In this document: positions 1 to 13,000 of the stretch, piece by piece | Layout: each line of letters begins with the position of its first letter | Numbering within the stretch: the stretch's first letter is position 1 | Assembly: GCF_004664715.2 (NCBI RefSeq) | Contig: NC_051066.1 | Span: 78,809,735 to 78,873,734 of the forward strand | Reading direction: 5' to 3' | Length of the DNA stretch: 64,000 bases | Source: Peromyscus leucopus | Taxonomy: Eukaryota; Chordata; Mammalia; Rodentia; Cricetidae | Program-made: the position numbers and the translations under genes | Notes under the pieces: model-generated | Told to the model about the DNA's origin: nothing | The model's database searches: none | Seen by the model: only the letters and a program-made list of their open reading frames with translations

Positions 1-2282
1 GAGCTGGCCAATCCCCCTGTCTCTACCTTTCCAGAGCTAGGACTGCAGACCTGTGCATCACTCCACCCAGCTTCTACAAGGGAGCTGGGGATCTGCAGTC
101 AGCTCTTCATGCTTGATGGTAGGTACTTCATCAACCTAGCCATTTTCCCAGCCCTGGCGTGGTGTTTTGGCTCATGAATAAGGACAGGAAACTTGGGAGG
201 TAAATGGACACACTGGAAGTCATAAAGCAAGTGGCAGAATCCCTTTGTACCCCTCTGTGGTCTCATCCACTGTACCAGTCAGCTCCCACCTGCTTCAGAA
301 CGGTGACATCTTTCAAAGGGAAGCAAGATCAAGGGTGATAAAGGCATATGTATGCCCAGATGAAAGTGGGTCGTCAGCCTCTACACCCCTCATCCCAGGG
401 ACACAACCCAGTCCCGTCTCCTCGTGACCAGGTGTCTCAGAGAGTGTCACCCGGTCCTGCTGAGCTCCAGCCGAGTCTTCTGTCAAATGCAATAAATAGC
501 CCCCACCTTGTGGACTGTTGCATTGATTAATGAGATAATATATATTCCCCTGTCGTACAAAAAGGAGACACTTGTGAATTTATTTCCTTCTACCCAAGGA
601 CACAGGAAACTTGCAAATGCCCCAGCCTTTTCCTGTCACTTGGCCTCTGGTTATTGTCCTGGGTGTAATGGAGTGGAAAACTCTCTACACGGCTCCCTCT
701 GACAGGGAATTTCTAATCTCAGAAAACTTAATGGTTTTTGTCAACCTGATTGTCCAGCGAGAGCGGATTAGGAGAACGACTTCCCTTGTCACTGGAAAGT
801 TGACTCGCTTCACGGCATTTTTCCTGGTGCCGGTGGGAGGCATGATCGATACAACACAGACCCAAATACTTACCTGTGGTCTCAGGGCGGAGGACAAAGG
901 TTGGGAGTTCCATTTAAGTGCCCTCAGCCATTTCCGAGTGGACGGGTGCGATGTGCATTTAGCAGTTCAGGCTGGTGACCCGAGCTCTGCCGTCTGGGAG
1001 CATGCTAGCAATTGAGTGTCTCCTGCCCAGCGGAGCAGAGGCCTTTCGGGCTCGGGCAGGATTTGTCTTCTTTCTTGTTTTTCCATCTGCACAAAGGAGG
1101 CCCATTAGTTACTGTCTATGGTGCTAGGGACAGACAGCCTTGAGGCTTCTGTATCAGGACTTTCTTTCAACAATGCCCCGAGCCTCCAGAATGGTCAGAG
1201 ACTACTAATGGACACGTGGTCCCCAAGTGCCCCTCACACTGCCAGTCTCAAATCTGGGTGCCACACGACATCTAAACCGCACCTGCAGAGGCCCTGCTGT
1301 GCACTGGCTAGCACTGCAGAAAGCATCCACTGAGAGCAAGTCAATGTGGGCATTTCTGCCACGTCCAGTCATGAGAGCAAACAAAGCCTCTATGACTGCG
1401 GCATGGACAGAGTCTGTCACTTCCTCGGGGGAATTCATTTCTGACTAGGTCAGAGACCCAGTAGTTTCCCCTCACGGTAACTGGAAATAAGCATACAATC
1501 TATTTGAATGCAAATCTGTACCTGCCCTGGGTATTGCTGATCCACATTTCAGGCACAGAGTAGGTTCCTAATAAACGTTTATCGATAGCATCAGTTAACG
1601 AAGCTGGCTGGTCACTTGCGGAGGACTTGTGCCCTCCATTTGAGTCACCTTGCACTCCCAGCATGCAGAGCCGTGCCTGCTGCCCAGCAGTTGCTCAAAA
1701 ATGCCAGAGGGCTGATGAGAAAAACCAGTCTCAAATCAGTACTATGAATTCTGGTTACTGGAGTAAAAAATAGTGTAATACAGTTAGGAAGAAGAGTTAA
1801 GTCAATGACATACCATCCACTGATACCCGCCCTCTTGCACTGCTGTTTTAATCATTTGATGTTTATTCTTGTGGAGCTTTTCCCGTGGGTATTTGCCACC
1901 AGTTTTAATGGGCTTGAGAACACGCACGCATGCGCTTCCACTCACTCACATAAACACAAGTCAACAACTGCCCAGGTGTCAGGAGTTCCCTGTGATGGGA
2001 GAGCAGGAAGAGGGGTCTGGCTGACTAACATTTTTCTCATTGTTGGAATTCATTGTTGGCGCTATGGTGAAATTGGTGGTGTCCTGGGAAGTGCTGGTGG
2101 GAGGCATTGTGCTCTAGGTTCGCCCTGGAGGTCACAGCAAGTCAGGCAATACATGCACGGGTTAGAAACAAGCCACAGGATCTGGGGGGGGGGTGCACCT
2201 TGGGGGCTGGTTAATGGGAAAGGACATCTGTACCTGCTGGTTGTGGTCCTCCACCTCTTCCTCTTTTATCTTCTTTCCTGGT
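1..2282. other. Intergenic, no gene recognised
   Basis: No convincing coding frame. A short MIR-like tail (cacagagtaggttcctaataaacg) lies near 1553-1577. The rest looks like unique sequence; 700-1060 is somewhat richer in CpG than its surroundings. Confidence 0.6.
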
Positions 2283-2432
2283 TTTTTTTTTTTTTTTGGA
2301 CAGGACTTTGCTATGTTGCCCGGATGGCCTAATAGTTGCTCTATAGCCCTGGCTGGTCTCAAACACTCAGCAATCCTTTGGCCTCGCTTTCCAAATGATA
2401 AGATTACAGGCAGGTGTTACCCCAGCTGTTTC
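2283..2432 (-). repeat. Old B1/Alu-like SINE
   Basis: A poly-T start followed by gacaggactttgctatg and a distal gattacaggcaggtgtta show a diverged 7SL-derived SINE in antisense. Confidence 0.75.
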
Positions 2433-3430
2433 CACTTCCTTAAATTGCCTCTCTATAGTATTTGGGTATCTGTAGCCCTGAGTAGTCATGCAAAAATTTT
2501 TTTTAAAGAAAGGTAGATTTCTAAGGATTATTCTTATTATTTTTGCTATCTTGCACTCCTCAGTTATAAGGAAAAGGGCTTGATCTTACAACCTGTATAA
2601 TCCCTCTCGCTAACTCTACTTCTTTTCACCTCCTCGAATCTACCTCTCTACTTACTGCCTTTTGAGGACCCACCTGAGTGCTCAAGAGGAGGGAGCTGGC
2701 CTCGCCAAGGCAACCTGACAACCTTAGGTCTACTGAGGATCTCAACACTCCCCACGAGACGCCGACACATGGCAGGGCAGTGCCCAGGACGTCCATGCTG
2801 ACCTCTTCTTCCCAGGCACAGAGTGTGCTTGTCAGCTTCTCCTGCAGTCAGCTGTGTCTGTGGACTGATCACTACAAGCCCTGTGCATTGCTCTCAAGTC
2901 TGGCCCACAAGAGCCTCCCACCCAGTGTCCTGCCTGCTCCTTTCCTCGTGGCCATGCTGAAGGGAGCCGGGCCTCCATTCTCCTGGATCCCTGCGTGACC
3001 ATGCAGAGAGAGCCTGGCTGCCCTCTGTCCGCCAGCTGAGTGCCGTTATGGGGACGAGTGGTGAACATCGATTATGTTGAGACATTTAGTTCATTCAGGG
3101 GTGTGGTTTCAGAAATTATCCTAATTTACCCGATGCACAGTGCAACTAAGCTTTCTAACTCTGCCTACAAAAAGAAAAAATGAGGAAGAGTAACAGACAT
3201 TTAGTGAAAATGGGTATTTTTGCTACTTGTCATAGGAATAAAAAAAACCCTCAAAAGGGTTTGAGGTTGTCCTTTTGATCATCTCCAGGACTTGCCTCTT
3301 CCAGTAGGATCAGCTTCATGGTTTTAATTTTTGTTGTTGTTTTGCTTTTTTTTTCTGTCTTCCTTTGTTTTTTCCATGACAAGGGAGGAAGAAAAAGATA
3401 GAAAAATCTAGGTTTTAAAAATTATCATTA
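2433..3430. other. Intergenic, nothing recognised
   Basis: No repeat family or coding frame stands out. Confidence 0.5.
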
Positions 3431-3568
3431 GTGGCTGGATGGTAGGGGCACACACCTTTAATCCCAGAATTTGGGAGGGAGAGGCAGGCAAATCTCAGTG
3501 AGTTCGAACCCAGCCTGGTCTACAAAGCAAGTCCTAGAACAGCCAGGACTGTTGCACAGAGAAACCCT

Positions 3569-3574
<6 letters not shown>
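3431..3574 (+). repeat. B1 SINE
   Basis: Carries cacacctttaatcccaga, gaggcaggcaaatctc and a gagaaaccct end. It runs directly into a (TG)n tract. Confidence 0.85.
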
Positions 3575-3623
<49 letters not shown>

Positions 3624-3646
3624 TGCCTCTGTGTGTGTGTGTGTGT
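3573..3646 (+). repeat. (TG)n microsatellite
   Basis: Two TG runs with a short interruption. A degenerate B2/B3-type SINE in antisense follows to about 3800. Confidence 0.9.
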
Positions 3647-4309
3647 AATATGCCTGTGTGTGGGTACACACATACCACAATGGAAGGCAGAGTCAGCGGA
3701 CCTTGGTAATCAGCACTTTCTTTCCACCACAGCATTTGGGGAATTGAACTCGGGTCACCGGGTTTGTATGGTAAGTACTTTTATTTGCTGAAGCATCATG
3801 GACCAAAGACAGAGGTTTTTAAAGGGAAAGTGTAATCTTCCTGGCCTCTAAACTGGCTGTAATGAATTAAACTCCTTCGATGGTAGATGTTAATACTGAA
3901 GCAGAATATAGGGCTATAAGACATCAGGAAGAACTGGCTTTCTGTATATGTGGTCATGGCTTTGCCCACCCAGACCTGTCAGAATAACTCCACTAATGTA
4001 TCTATAGCCCTAGCCTTACCCAGAGCCTGAGCCAACAGAATCATCGCTTTAAGATAACCTCGGAACTTGTTTCTATATTAATGAACAAATAGGATGTGGA
4101 AATAGTCTGTCTTCAGCTGCTTCAGGCTTCAGTTAGGATGAACTTGGTTAATAGTGACGGAAAACTTAAACCGAGCTGATTTGATATAACAGAGAATTAT
4201 TGAACCGTCTCACTGAAAAACCTGGGGGCAGAAGCGGGTTCGAGGCACAGCTGGGTTGGGAAGTGCCAACAGCGGCATTTGATCCTGGCCTCACCTCTTC
4301 TTGTTGTGT

Positions 4310-4476
4310 TGGTTTTTTGATTTTGTTTTTCAAGACAAGATTTCTCTGTGTAGTTCTGGCTGTCCCGGAACTCACTCTGTAGACCAGGCTAGCTTCAAAT
4401 TTAGAGCTCTGTCTGTCTCTGCCTCTGCCTCCTGCATGCTGGGATTAAAGGTGTGTACCACCACCACCCAGCTGCC
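4310..4476 (-). repeat. B1 SINE
   Basis: Antisense B1 with caagacaagatttctctgtg and tgctgggattaaaggtgtg. Confidence 0.9.
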
Positions 4477-5779
4477 TCACCTTTCTCCTGCTCTCTTTCA
4501 TCCTGCAGTCTTGGCTCTATATGGTGGCAAGATGGCAGCAGTCACATCAGCTATCTGTGTGTCTGTGTGTGTGTGCATGTGTGCGTGCGCACACTCGAGA
4601 GTACATGTATATTTATTGACCAGGCAGGCACAATATTCTGACTGGTCAGATGTGACCAGCTCTAGGGACTACAGCAACCACCCAGAGCCCAGAACCTGAG
4701 CAGAGGGAAGGACTGGCTTCCCAAAGGACCATGAAAGGTTCTCACCACAAAAGGGGGAAAGCTGGATGCCAAGCAAGCGAACCCTCACTGGGTACCAAGA
4801 GGTAAGCTGATGCCAAGTTCGGGCAATAGGTCCAGGCTGTACCTTCACATGGCCTCAGTCCTGTAGCACCAATCCACCTTCCTGTATCTTCTAGAACCTG
4901 AGATGGGGCAACTGGACTGCAAATTCTCGCCCACTTGCCTGAGGCCTGCTTTCAGGCTTCCTCGATGGAGGGAAGCAACACCAGGCTCTAATAAATTCTT
5001 CACCTCTGGCTCTTGCTGTTGACCTCTCTCTGTTAATAAGGCTTCTGTGCTTCCTGATCTTAGCTGCCTGGTGCAACATTCTGCCTGGTCTTAGGCTTTT
5101 TGGTTATTGCGACCTGTTTCCAGATATTTGATCTCACTGTGAAACCCCGAGACTGTGTTAATAAAATTAACCTTGGATCAGGGAGTAGAGCCAGTGACTA
5201 GTTGGCAAGAATTAGTCATAGAGAGGATGGAGGACCCAGGAATACGGATAGAGAGTTGCACAGGAAGGATAGGGAGGGACTTAGAGATTCACAACTCTCT
5301 TGCTGGATCTCCAGCCAAAAAAGGAAGGTCAGCTGGTTGCATCTCAGCTTCTCTGAGCTAGCAGCAGGTTTTCACCCCAACATCTGACTCCTGAGTCTTT
5401 ATTGATACATAGAACAACTTAGCTAAAAACAATAGTCATACATGCTGCATTTGGATTTTGGTTAAACTTCTTTGAACTTAATCATGAGGTTCTCGAGAAG
5501 GTGGTCCTGTCTGTCTGCTCTCATGATGCTATTTCCAGCCTTGTCTTTCCTCTGTCCACCTCAGTCTCACTTGCACACTGCCCAGCCCTGCTCGGCTCAG
5601 CAGCTGAGTCCTGCTGTGTCTCAACTGGCCCTGGAAACTCACTGGGATCCAGCAGTTTCTAAGCTGATCCTAGAGATGGAGTTAAGTGACGAGGGTTCCA
5701 TTGGATTCCCTGGGGTTTTAACTTTGAGCCTTTGTTTGGGTCTTGTGACATGAGTTTAATTGTGTGTTTTTATATTCAT
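4477..5779. other. Intergenic, short simple repeat only
   Basis: A short TG-rich stretch lies at 4557-4590. No gene or other repeat is clear. Confidence 0.5.
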
Positions 5780-5932
5780 CTTTCTTGAGACTGAGTCTCA
5801 TTACATAACTCTGCCTGGCCTGGAACTTGCAGTATAGATCAGGCTGGCCTAGAACTCATAGAGACCCACTTGCCTCAACTTCCAAAGTGCTAGGATTAAA
5901 AGTATGTACCACGGCACGTGGCCTTTTTTCCA
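5780..5932 (-). repeat. Diverged B1 SINE
   Basis: Antisense; cttgagactgagtctcatt and gtgctaggattaaaagtatg are recognisable. Confidence 0.8.
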
Positions 5933-6264
5933 AGTTTATAGATCTGAACATGAAATCATTTTAAGATATATGTGGCTGTAGCTGATAAGGGTGCAGTCCT
6001 GGCAGCTCAGGTATAGAAAACGCCCGAGGCTTCTAGAAGCACAAGGAGCAGTGTGGGCTCTCCAGAGGCCCACGGAAGAGGTCATGAGCTGCTTCTCTCT
6101 AAGGTCACTTATGTGGGCATGGTTCTCTGTCATCTGTCTCGGGAATTTACGACATGTCAATGGTTACCTTTCCCTGAAAAGCATCTTTGAAAAAACCTCC
6201 TAGAGCTCAGGAAAAAGGAAGAAACTTGTTTCTTATCTGGAAAATAATGAGAGCATTTGTAAAG

Positions 6265-6480
6265 ATAATACAGACGATGTTTATTGAGTCTTTTTTATGT
6301 TCCAGGCACTGTTAGAAGCTATTTTAATATCTTACTGCATGAAATCCGCACAACAATGCCAAGATGTGGGGATGTATCTCTTAAGGACCTTTTCTAGATG
6401 ACAGAACAGAGGCGGGTGAGATAAAATAATACATCCACAGATAACAAGGAAGCCACATCACTAGAGTTCACTCATAGCCA
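6265..6480 (-). repeat. MIR SINE
   Basis: The order tttattgag, ccaggcactgtt, then a degenerate gatgacagaacagagg is typical of a MIR in antisense. Confidence 0.65.
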
Positions 6481-6796
6481 CCCTGCTACTAAGGGCTGTG
6501 CTCATGGCCTCCCCCACTCAGGTGCTAAGTTTCAGTAGAGGCCCAAGTCTCACAAGAGCTCAAAGAGAGCTGAGGGACAGTCCCATGTGGTCACACCAAC
6601 TCAAAGCAGAGCATCCACATGATGGGCAGTAAGATGTCAAGCTGGTCCCAACCTAGAGATGACTCTCAAGTCAGCGTCTTTGACAGAGAGAAAGTTAGGG
6701 CAGGAACACAAGGGTTCAGAGTCAGGTTGCCAAGGTCAGAACGACAAGTGTAGAGGCATGAAGCTGGACAGAGCCGGAGAGAAAGGTGAATTTTCA

Positions 6797-7282
6797 GTGT
6801 GTGCATGCGTGTGTATGTATGTGTGTGTGTGTGTGTGTGAGTGTGTGTGTGTATGTGTGTGTGTGAGTGTGTGTGTGAATGTGTGTGTATGAGTGTGTGT
6901 GTGAGTGTGTATGTATGTGTGTGTATGTATGTGTGTGTATGTGTGAGTGTGTGTGTGTGAGTGTGAGTGTGTGTGTATGTATGTGTGTGTGAGTGTGTGC
7001 GTGTGTGTGAGTGTGAGTGTGTGAGTGTGTGTGAGTGTGTGTATGTGTGAGTGTGTGTGTGAGTGTGAGTGTGTGTGTATGTATGTGTGTGTGAGTGTGT
7101 GCGTGTGTGTGTGAGTGTGTGTGTGTGAGTGTGTATGTATGTGTGTGTGAGTGTGTGTGTGAGTGTGTGTGTGAGTGTGTATGTATGTGTGTGTGAGTGT
7201 GTGTGTGAGTGTGTGTGTGAGTGTGTATGTATGTGTGTGTGAGTGTGTGTGTGTGTGAGAGTGTGTGTGTGTGTGTGTGTGT
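6797..7282 (+). repeat. Long complex (TG)n/GTGTGAG/TATG satellite
   Basis: About 486 bp of TG repeats with regularly spaced GAG and TATGTATG variants and local higher-order repetition. It produces His/Thr-rich antisense frames that are artefacts. A B3-type SINE remnant in antisense follows to about 7385. Confidence 0.95.
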
Positions 7283-7580
7283 TGATCATGAAGGTCAAAG
7301 GACAACTTTCAGGAGTTGTTGCTTCTCTCTGTCCACCATGTGGAGTGTAACCCCTGCCTTTCATAGCTGAGCCTTCTTGCAGGCTACCCTGGCTTCTCAA
7401 ATGCAGCTGCACTCCTCAAGTTCAGGTTTTGACTCATGATTCTGTCTCTGGGTGCTTACTCTATAATCTGGACCTCAAAGCATCTAACAGAGAAGTTCCC
7501 TTTGGGTTGGGAGGAGCACAGGTATGTGTGGTCAGTGGGCCTCAGAAACGACATGAAAACGTTTCCTAGGCTGAGTCGTT

Positions 7581-7636
7581 CCCCACCACCCCCCCCCCCC
7601 CCACCCCCCCACCCCCCACCCCCCACCCCCCGCCCC
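7581..7636 (+). repeat. C-rich tract, (CCCCCCA)n
   Basis: Runs of C interrupted by single A. The complementary strand is G-rich and could form a quadruplex. Confidence 0.9.
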
Positions 7637-7639
7637 ATG

Positions 7640-8689
7640 GGGCCCACAATGCCAGCAGGATTCCTGGGAGATAATAATAATAATCAAATAGAAGGGGCAA
7701 GAAAAAAGCAACTGAGGTAATTGGTGGGAGGTCACAGGCACTCTGGCAGACATTGCTGTTGCCCTGAACACTGCCCCCAAATCCAGTACTAACGGCAAGA
7801 TGGAGAGGGCCAGGCTGTGCCTGGGAGCTTGGCTTCCTAGGCCAAGCATGCCGGCTCCTTTTCACAAGTTTTGAATGTTGGGTGTCTCTATTTCTAGGCA
7901 GAAACCTTGCAACCAGATGCCCAGAGTTAGCTATGACTCTCATAGAGTTAGCTCAAAGCCTCTTGAGGAAAAGGGGGAAATTTTTAAATGTCATCATAAG
8001 ATAGGTAGTTCACCCAACTCTAGTACAGAAATGTTGGGATCAAGGACAGAGAAGAAAAATAAGCATTTCATCTGAAGCCAAGGCAAAGAAAAATGTGGCC
8101 TCTCCAATGGGAGCTAATCTTGCCTTTCTGTAGTACCCAAGTTATAAGAAGTGAGTGGTTGTTAGCTCGGGAGGAAAAGGAGGTACCAGGAAAAGAAGGT
8201 GTGAAGGCTGTAGAGTCTTTCCAAGGCCAAGTCCTCACCAACGTGGCTTCCTCTTTCGGTGAGGGTGTGTGAGTATGAAATTTGTCCATGTACTGAAGGG
8301 CAGGTACTTGGAAGCACTGCCCAGCAGATTTCCATGTCCTTCCTAAGGTAAGCAAGGGGCTGCATTGCATGTTCAAGTTCACTTCCTTAAAGGAGAAGCA
8401 CCAGGGTCTGTAATCTGGAATTGGCATGTTCCCTGTCCAAATGCCACTCTGCCATTTCATCTGCCTTGGATGACTGTCCATCCTTGACTCCCTGTTTCTC
8501 TCTGTGGAGATTTGGGGAAATTAGTACCACCTATTAGGGCTCAGAGAGGTCCCAGGCACATAGCATCCAAGACATTGTACTGAAAAAGTATTATATTATT
8601 GAATGATTAAAAAAGTAAATTATTAGGAATGACTCAGTCTTAAAAATAGCCACCAAGAGCCTTAATAGGAATGTTCTAAAAACTTTTCT
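7640..8689. other. Intergenic, little recognised
   Basis: A weak MIR-like stretch lies at about 8490-8580. No gene is seen. Confidence 0.45.
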
Positions 8690-8765
8690 GGGCTGGGGGT
8701 CTAGCCCAGTGACAGAATGCTTATGGACATGTGCAAGGGCCTAGGTTCCATCCCCAGATTCCCAG
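8690..8765 (+). repeat. ID-like SINE
   Basis: A gggctgggggtctagcccag start and aggttccatccccag end correspond to the tRNA-Ala-derived ID family. Confidence 0.7.
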
Positions 8766-9236
8766 TCTGAGAGGCTGGTGGGTGAGGAACTTTCCCCATT
8801 CCAGGTACAGCTTTAAAGGTCTTCCTCACACAGCCTTTAAGACAGAGAGCACCAAGTCAGGTGTCTGCCCACAGGCACCAGGGAGCAGCGCAGACAAGAC
8901 AGGCCCCACAACCAACTTGACCTAATGCTAAAAGTGCGGTGACAGATGCAGCTTTGGGAATGCTGGGAGTCAAGTGACCAGGGGACTTGGGAGCTGTCAT
9001 CTGAGCTGAACCTGGAAGGGTAAACAGATTTGATTGGATGGGCAGTGATGGGTAGAGGAAAGACATTTTAGCAAGAAGGAACAGCATGAACCTCAAGCAT
9101 GATGACGAGATATGACCCAAAATAATTGGGAATACATGAGTGGTCTGAAGGACGAGGTCCATAAGAGAGTCTGGAGAATGAGGAAGTAAGCTATCAGGAC
9201 TTAGCTGGGTGGCTAAACCAGCTGAGTGGCAGGAAG

Positions 9237-9575
9237 ATTCTATAGTGTCACTGTCCCATAAGGCAGCCACCAGTCACAGGTGGCTATTGAAAAAACTACT
9301 TAGAGCCGGGCGGTGATGGCGCACACTTAATCCCAGCACTCGGAAGGCAGAGCCAGGCGGATCTCTGTGATTCGAGCCAGCTGACTACAAGTGATCCAGA
9401 AAGCAAAAGCTACACAGAGAAACCCTGTCTCGAAAAAAAAAGAAAAAAAAGAAAAAACTACTTAGCATAAAGTTAGTAAGACTCAAAAAACAGGGTTTGA
9501 CTTTTATTTAATTTCAGTGAAAATTTAAATGTCACATGTGGTTAGTGTGTACCATCTTGGACAACACAGTCACAA
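9237..9575. mobile_element. MER5A-like hAT DNA transposon relic, split by a B1
   Basis: The left piece holds cacaggtggctattga. The right piece holds ttaaatgtcacatgtgg and tggacaacaca, a pattern I recognise as MER5A. A B1 at 9304-9450 interrupts it. Confidence 0.65.
9304..9450 (+). repeat. B1 SINE with perfect 15-bp target duplication
   Basis: Starts agccgggcggtgatggc. It is flanked by gaaaaaactacttag at 9289-9303 and 9451-9465. The identical duplications indicate a fairly recent insertion. Confidence 0.95.
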
Positions 9576-11324
9576 CTTATGACAACGACGTTAAGAGTAC
9601 TGAGGGAGCATATTGGTGAAATTATTAAGGCCACTTCATGTAGTTAAAAGGGAAATTTATTTAGTGGTGTAACTTACAAATGAAGGGATATGTAGGTTGT
9701 GGGTTCTGTGAAAGACGCAGCACAGTCCAGCGGTGTTCTCTGGAGCTCTCTCCTCAGTCCACCTCTAGCATCCATGATCCCAGAAGGAAGAGAGTCCGGC
9801 ACATCCCGATCTCAGGTCTTCAGGGCCCTCCCTTGGCCCCGCCTTGTAGGCGTGATAGTTACGGAAGCCTCGATGGGGGTTGGAACTTCCAGACCAAAAG
9901 CTGGAATGGCTACCCACTACAGGAGCATTCTAGGCCCTCCTCCTTAGTCCACAAACAGGAGCTCCCCACCAGCCACAGCTGTGTTTGAGCAGAAGAGCAG
10001 ACAAACTGAACTCAGCCCAATTTGTCTTCAGTTCACCAAATCCACACACCCTGATGCTCTTGTACAGGCCCAAAGGAGGGGCAGCTTTTGAATTCTTACA
10101 AAGGCATCGTTGGTCAACCAGTGGCCCTGTGAAGCTTCTTTCTGCATCTGTGGTCTGTTTGCTGATAGAGTCAGGTTTCCTCTTTGTTTCAGCGTCCCAG
10201 AGCTGCGGGGCCAGGTGAGTGTACCTGGGGTATGGCCCAGACTGGGTATCCTGGTGGCAGCTGTTAGCTGGTGATGGTGAAGGTAAGGTCCTTGGTCAGG
10301 TCTTGGTCAGGTTGTGGTACAGGCCATTTTTGCAGCTGTGCTCTCCCTTGGACTGCATCTGGGAGGGCGGGATAGAGGGCCGCTGCTCTAGCCATTGGTC
10401 AACAGGGTGGCCATTATTCAGCTTTCCTAGCGGTATGGCGTATATTAGTTTAATGCATAGTTGGCGTTTCCCAGTTGCTTCTAATCCAAAGAAAGGAAAT
10501 CGAGTGATCAGACAGTGCTCCTTCAGAATCTCCCTGTCTCCCACCAAAAAGGACACAAGCACACTCTCTAGCCTTGAATGCAAAAGACGGTGGCAGATTC
10601 CTGAGCCAGCCTACCCATTCATGACACAGAGCTCTAAGACACAGTCACACTGTCATGGGCAAGAGGAGTACTGAATCTTAGAACCTCATCACACTTTGAG
10701 GAAACTTTCCTCCCAGGAAGTTTGGTGACTGCTCAGGCCAGGTAGGAGGCAGATGTGCCTGGATACCAGTTCTCCTGATGGCACCGAGTCCTATTTGTAA
10801 AAATCAAAGGTTGCAAACTGGAAGCCACTGGTGAAGCTGATGTTTTAAAAAAAATGTACCCTGTTTGCCCTCGAATGTTTAGACTTTGTTTTCAACCTTT
10901 CGATCCTTAAGAACAGAAGAATTCACTTGAAAACCCATGACAGCTATTATTTTTGAACTTGTGAATTCATGTGGTGCTAAGGGATTGAGGCGGAGCGGCT
11001 CCTGACGGTGCCACAAAAAGGGGTCAAAGTGAGCGCTGAGGGCCGCACACCATTCCAGGAGCTAAAAACACAAGGTAATACAAACAGCTTTCCGACTATC
11101 TGGTTCATAATTCACTGCGTATTATAAGAACTAAGAGTTCTCATTTCTAGGAGTCTAAATAAAATGGGGGATTTTGAGAGCCAGCTGAATTTGGCCTGTT
11201 TGTTTTACAGCTGAGCATTATGGGTTATCCCTAGGCTACACGAGTCAGCAGGGAAAAACTGTATTTGCCCACATGTGCATCCACTTACCCACAAGCATGC
11301 ACACGTGTGTTTGTGCTTGTTTGT

Positions 11325-11325
<1 letters not shown>
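9576..11325. other. Intergenic, no repeat or gene recognised
   Basis: Unique-looking sequence. The piece 10930-11170 lies about 25 kb upstream of the proximal promoter, where a mouse Lmo2 enhancer is known, but no motif here is decisive. Confidence 0.45.
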
Positions 11326-11357
<32 letters not shown>

Positions 11358-11402
11358 GAGAAAGAAAGAGAGACAGAGAGAGACAGAGAGAGACAGAGAG
11401 AG
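11326..11402 (+). repeat. (AC)n followed by (AGAGAC)n
   Basis: An AC run to about 11356, then a GA-rich imperfect hexanucleotide repeat. Confidence 0.9.
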
Positions 11403-11579
11403 CGCAATCAGCAGGAGCTGATTGGATCCCTTGGCTCCCAACCTGCAGGAGCAGCAGACCCACGTCACATTCCTCACATCTGTGGTGGTGCAAGCCAATC
11501 CCCAGGACTGTTTCTGTAGACTCCTGTGTATGGAAAAGGCTGATTTTCTGCACGAAAAGTATTGATGCCCAACTTGGCA

Positions 11580-11645
11580 TGTGACAGGCATTCAATAAAC
11601 ATATTAATGAATGAATGAATGAGCGAATGAATGAATGAGTCAGCG
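11580..11645 (+). repeat. L2 LINE 3' end with (AATG)n
   Basis: Has aggcattcaataaacat followed by repeated gaatgaat, the usual L2 tail. Confidence 0.6.
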
Positions 11646-12337
11646 AAGGAGCTCAAAATGGGGTCCATATCCACGGAAAGCGGAACTGGACCTTAGGCAG
11701 TGTCCCCTGAAGCCCGTGGTACCATCCTCTTTGCTCACAGCCAAGCAACCTGCCCCAACGGCTGCATCTTACTGCTCCTTGGACACTTCAGGGAAAGCCT
11801 GCGATTCAATTTTCACTTCCTCTTTTGTTAGAGCTCGCTTGCTTTCGGACTCCGCTAGGCGCCCCAGAGCTGTTCTCAGAAATGCTTCTGGCCTCCCTCT
11901 GCTCTTACCTGTTGTCCTCAAATGAGACAGATGCCCCTTCGATGTTGCTTCTCCTCGGGACAAGCTGTCCTCAGCAAAGCCCCTTGATCCCGTGGTAATT
12001 AGGTCCTGAGAAGGGAGGTACCCTGTGGGTATCAGACTGGTTCAGACATGTCTAGACCCAGCTTAAGCTACCTTGCCTGTCAATAAAGATGGGAGCACAG
12101 TGGAAAGAAATGAGACAAATACTTTCCAGGGTCTGGTGGAGCAGTGTGGGGGTCTAGCTTATCATTTCCAGGGCTACACTGACGAGGAGGCCATCCCAGC
12201 CTCGGTTACATCCTGAGATAGGACTGGCTGCTTTGATGCCCTCTGCAGACAGAAAGATCTCTCTTTCTGAACAACGGGCTAGAAATTGAGTGCAAACCTT
12301 TTTTTTTTTTTTATCAGTATTAAGAAAAATTAAATCT

Positions 12338-12465
12338 TGCAGTAGGCGGATAGTATATACCTATAGTTCCAGCAGGCTACCAGAGAGTCTGAGGCAGGAG
12401 GATCACTTGAGACTTGGGGTTCAAGACCAGCCTCAGGGACATAGTGAGAACCTCTTACATTCTTT
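12338..12465 (+). repeat. Old B1 (PB1-like) SINE
   Basis: Has gaggcaggaggatcacttga and caagaccagcctcaggg, an ancestral 7SL-derived pattern. Confidence 0.8.
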
Positions 12466-12483
12466 AAAAATGTGTTTGAATTG

Positions 12484-12485
<2 letters not shown>

Positions 12486-12529
<44 letters not shown>

Positions 12530-12625
12530 AATTATGGGAATCAGTTTGTTCTTCTACCAAGTGGTCTCTGGGCACTGAACTCAGGTCATCAGAGCCTTTA
12601 CCCACCCAGCCGTCACGCTGGCCAG
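12486..12625 (-). repeat. (TG)n with B2/B3-type SINE remnant
   Basis: TG run at 12486-12528, then ctgaactcaggtcatcagag and a cccagccgtc end in antisense. Confidence 0.75.
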
Positions 12626-12749
12626 AAACCCATTTCTAAAATAAATTGTCTGAGCATGCAGTTTGGGACAGAGCGGGGAGACTTACAATTTACCATATGC
12701 CATAAGTTATAGTCATATCATATCTTTCCATCTATCTTTGAATGTCTTA

Positions 12750-12830
12750 TGAAATTATTCCAACAGCCTTGAGAGGTCTTATTGTTTTCATTTACAAAAA
12801 GTGAGGCACAGAAAATGAATTCCAACCTAG
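12750..12830 (-). repeat. MIR fragment
   Basis: Has ttattgttttcatttacaaa followed by gaggcacagaaaatgaa. Confidence 0.45.
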
Positions 12831-12854
12831 GCTTTTCATTTTTTTTCTAAAGAT

Positions 12855-13000
12855 AAAGATTTTTTTTGTGTATTTCATGGCCCGGCATCTAGTTTATATC
12901 CCAGGTAGTCCAGACTGTCATAGAACTATTAATAGTCATCCTCCTGCCTCAGCCTCCTGAGTGTTGGGTTTAAAGATATGTACCACCCTGTCTGACTTCA
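12855..13000 (-). repeat. Old B1 SINE
   Basis: Antisense; cctcctgcctcagcctcctg and gatatgtaccaccctg are recognisable. Confidence 0.7.

Noticed and set aside
1805..2332. 175-residue frame
   Set aside because: Ends inside a B1-like SINE with poly-T-encoded Phe; no family resemblance.
6666..7412. 248- and 189-residue antisense frames rich in His and Thr
   Set aside because: Translation of the TG satellite, with no start context, domain or conservation argument.
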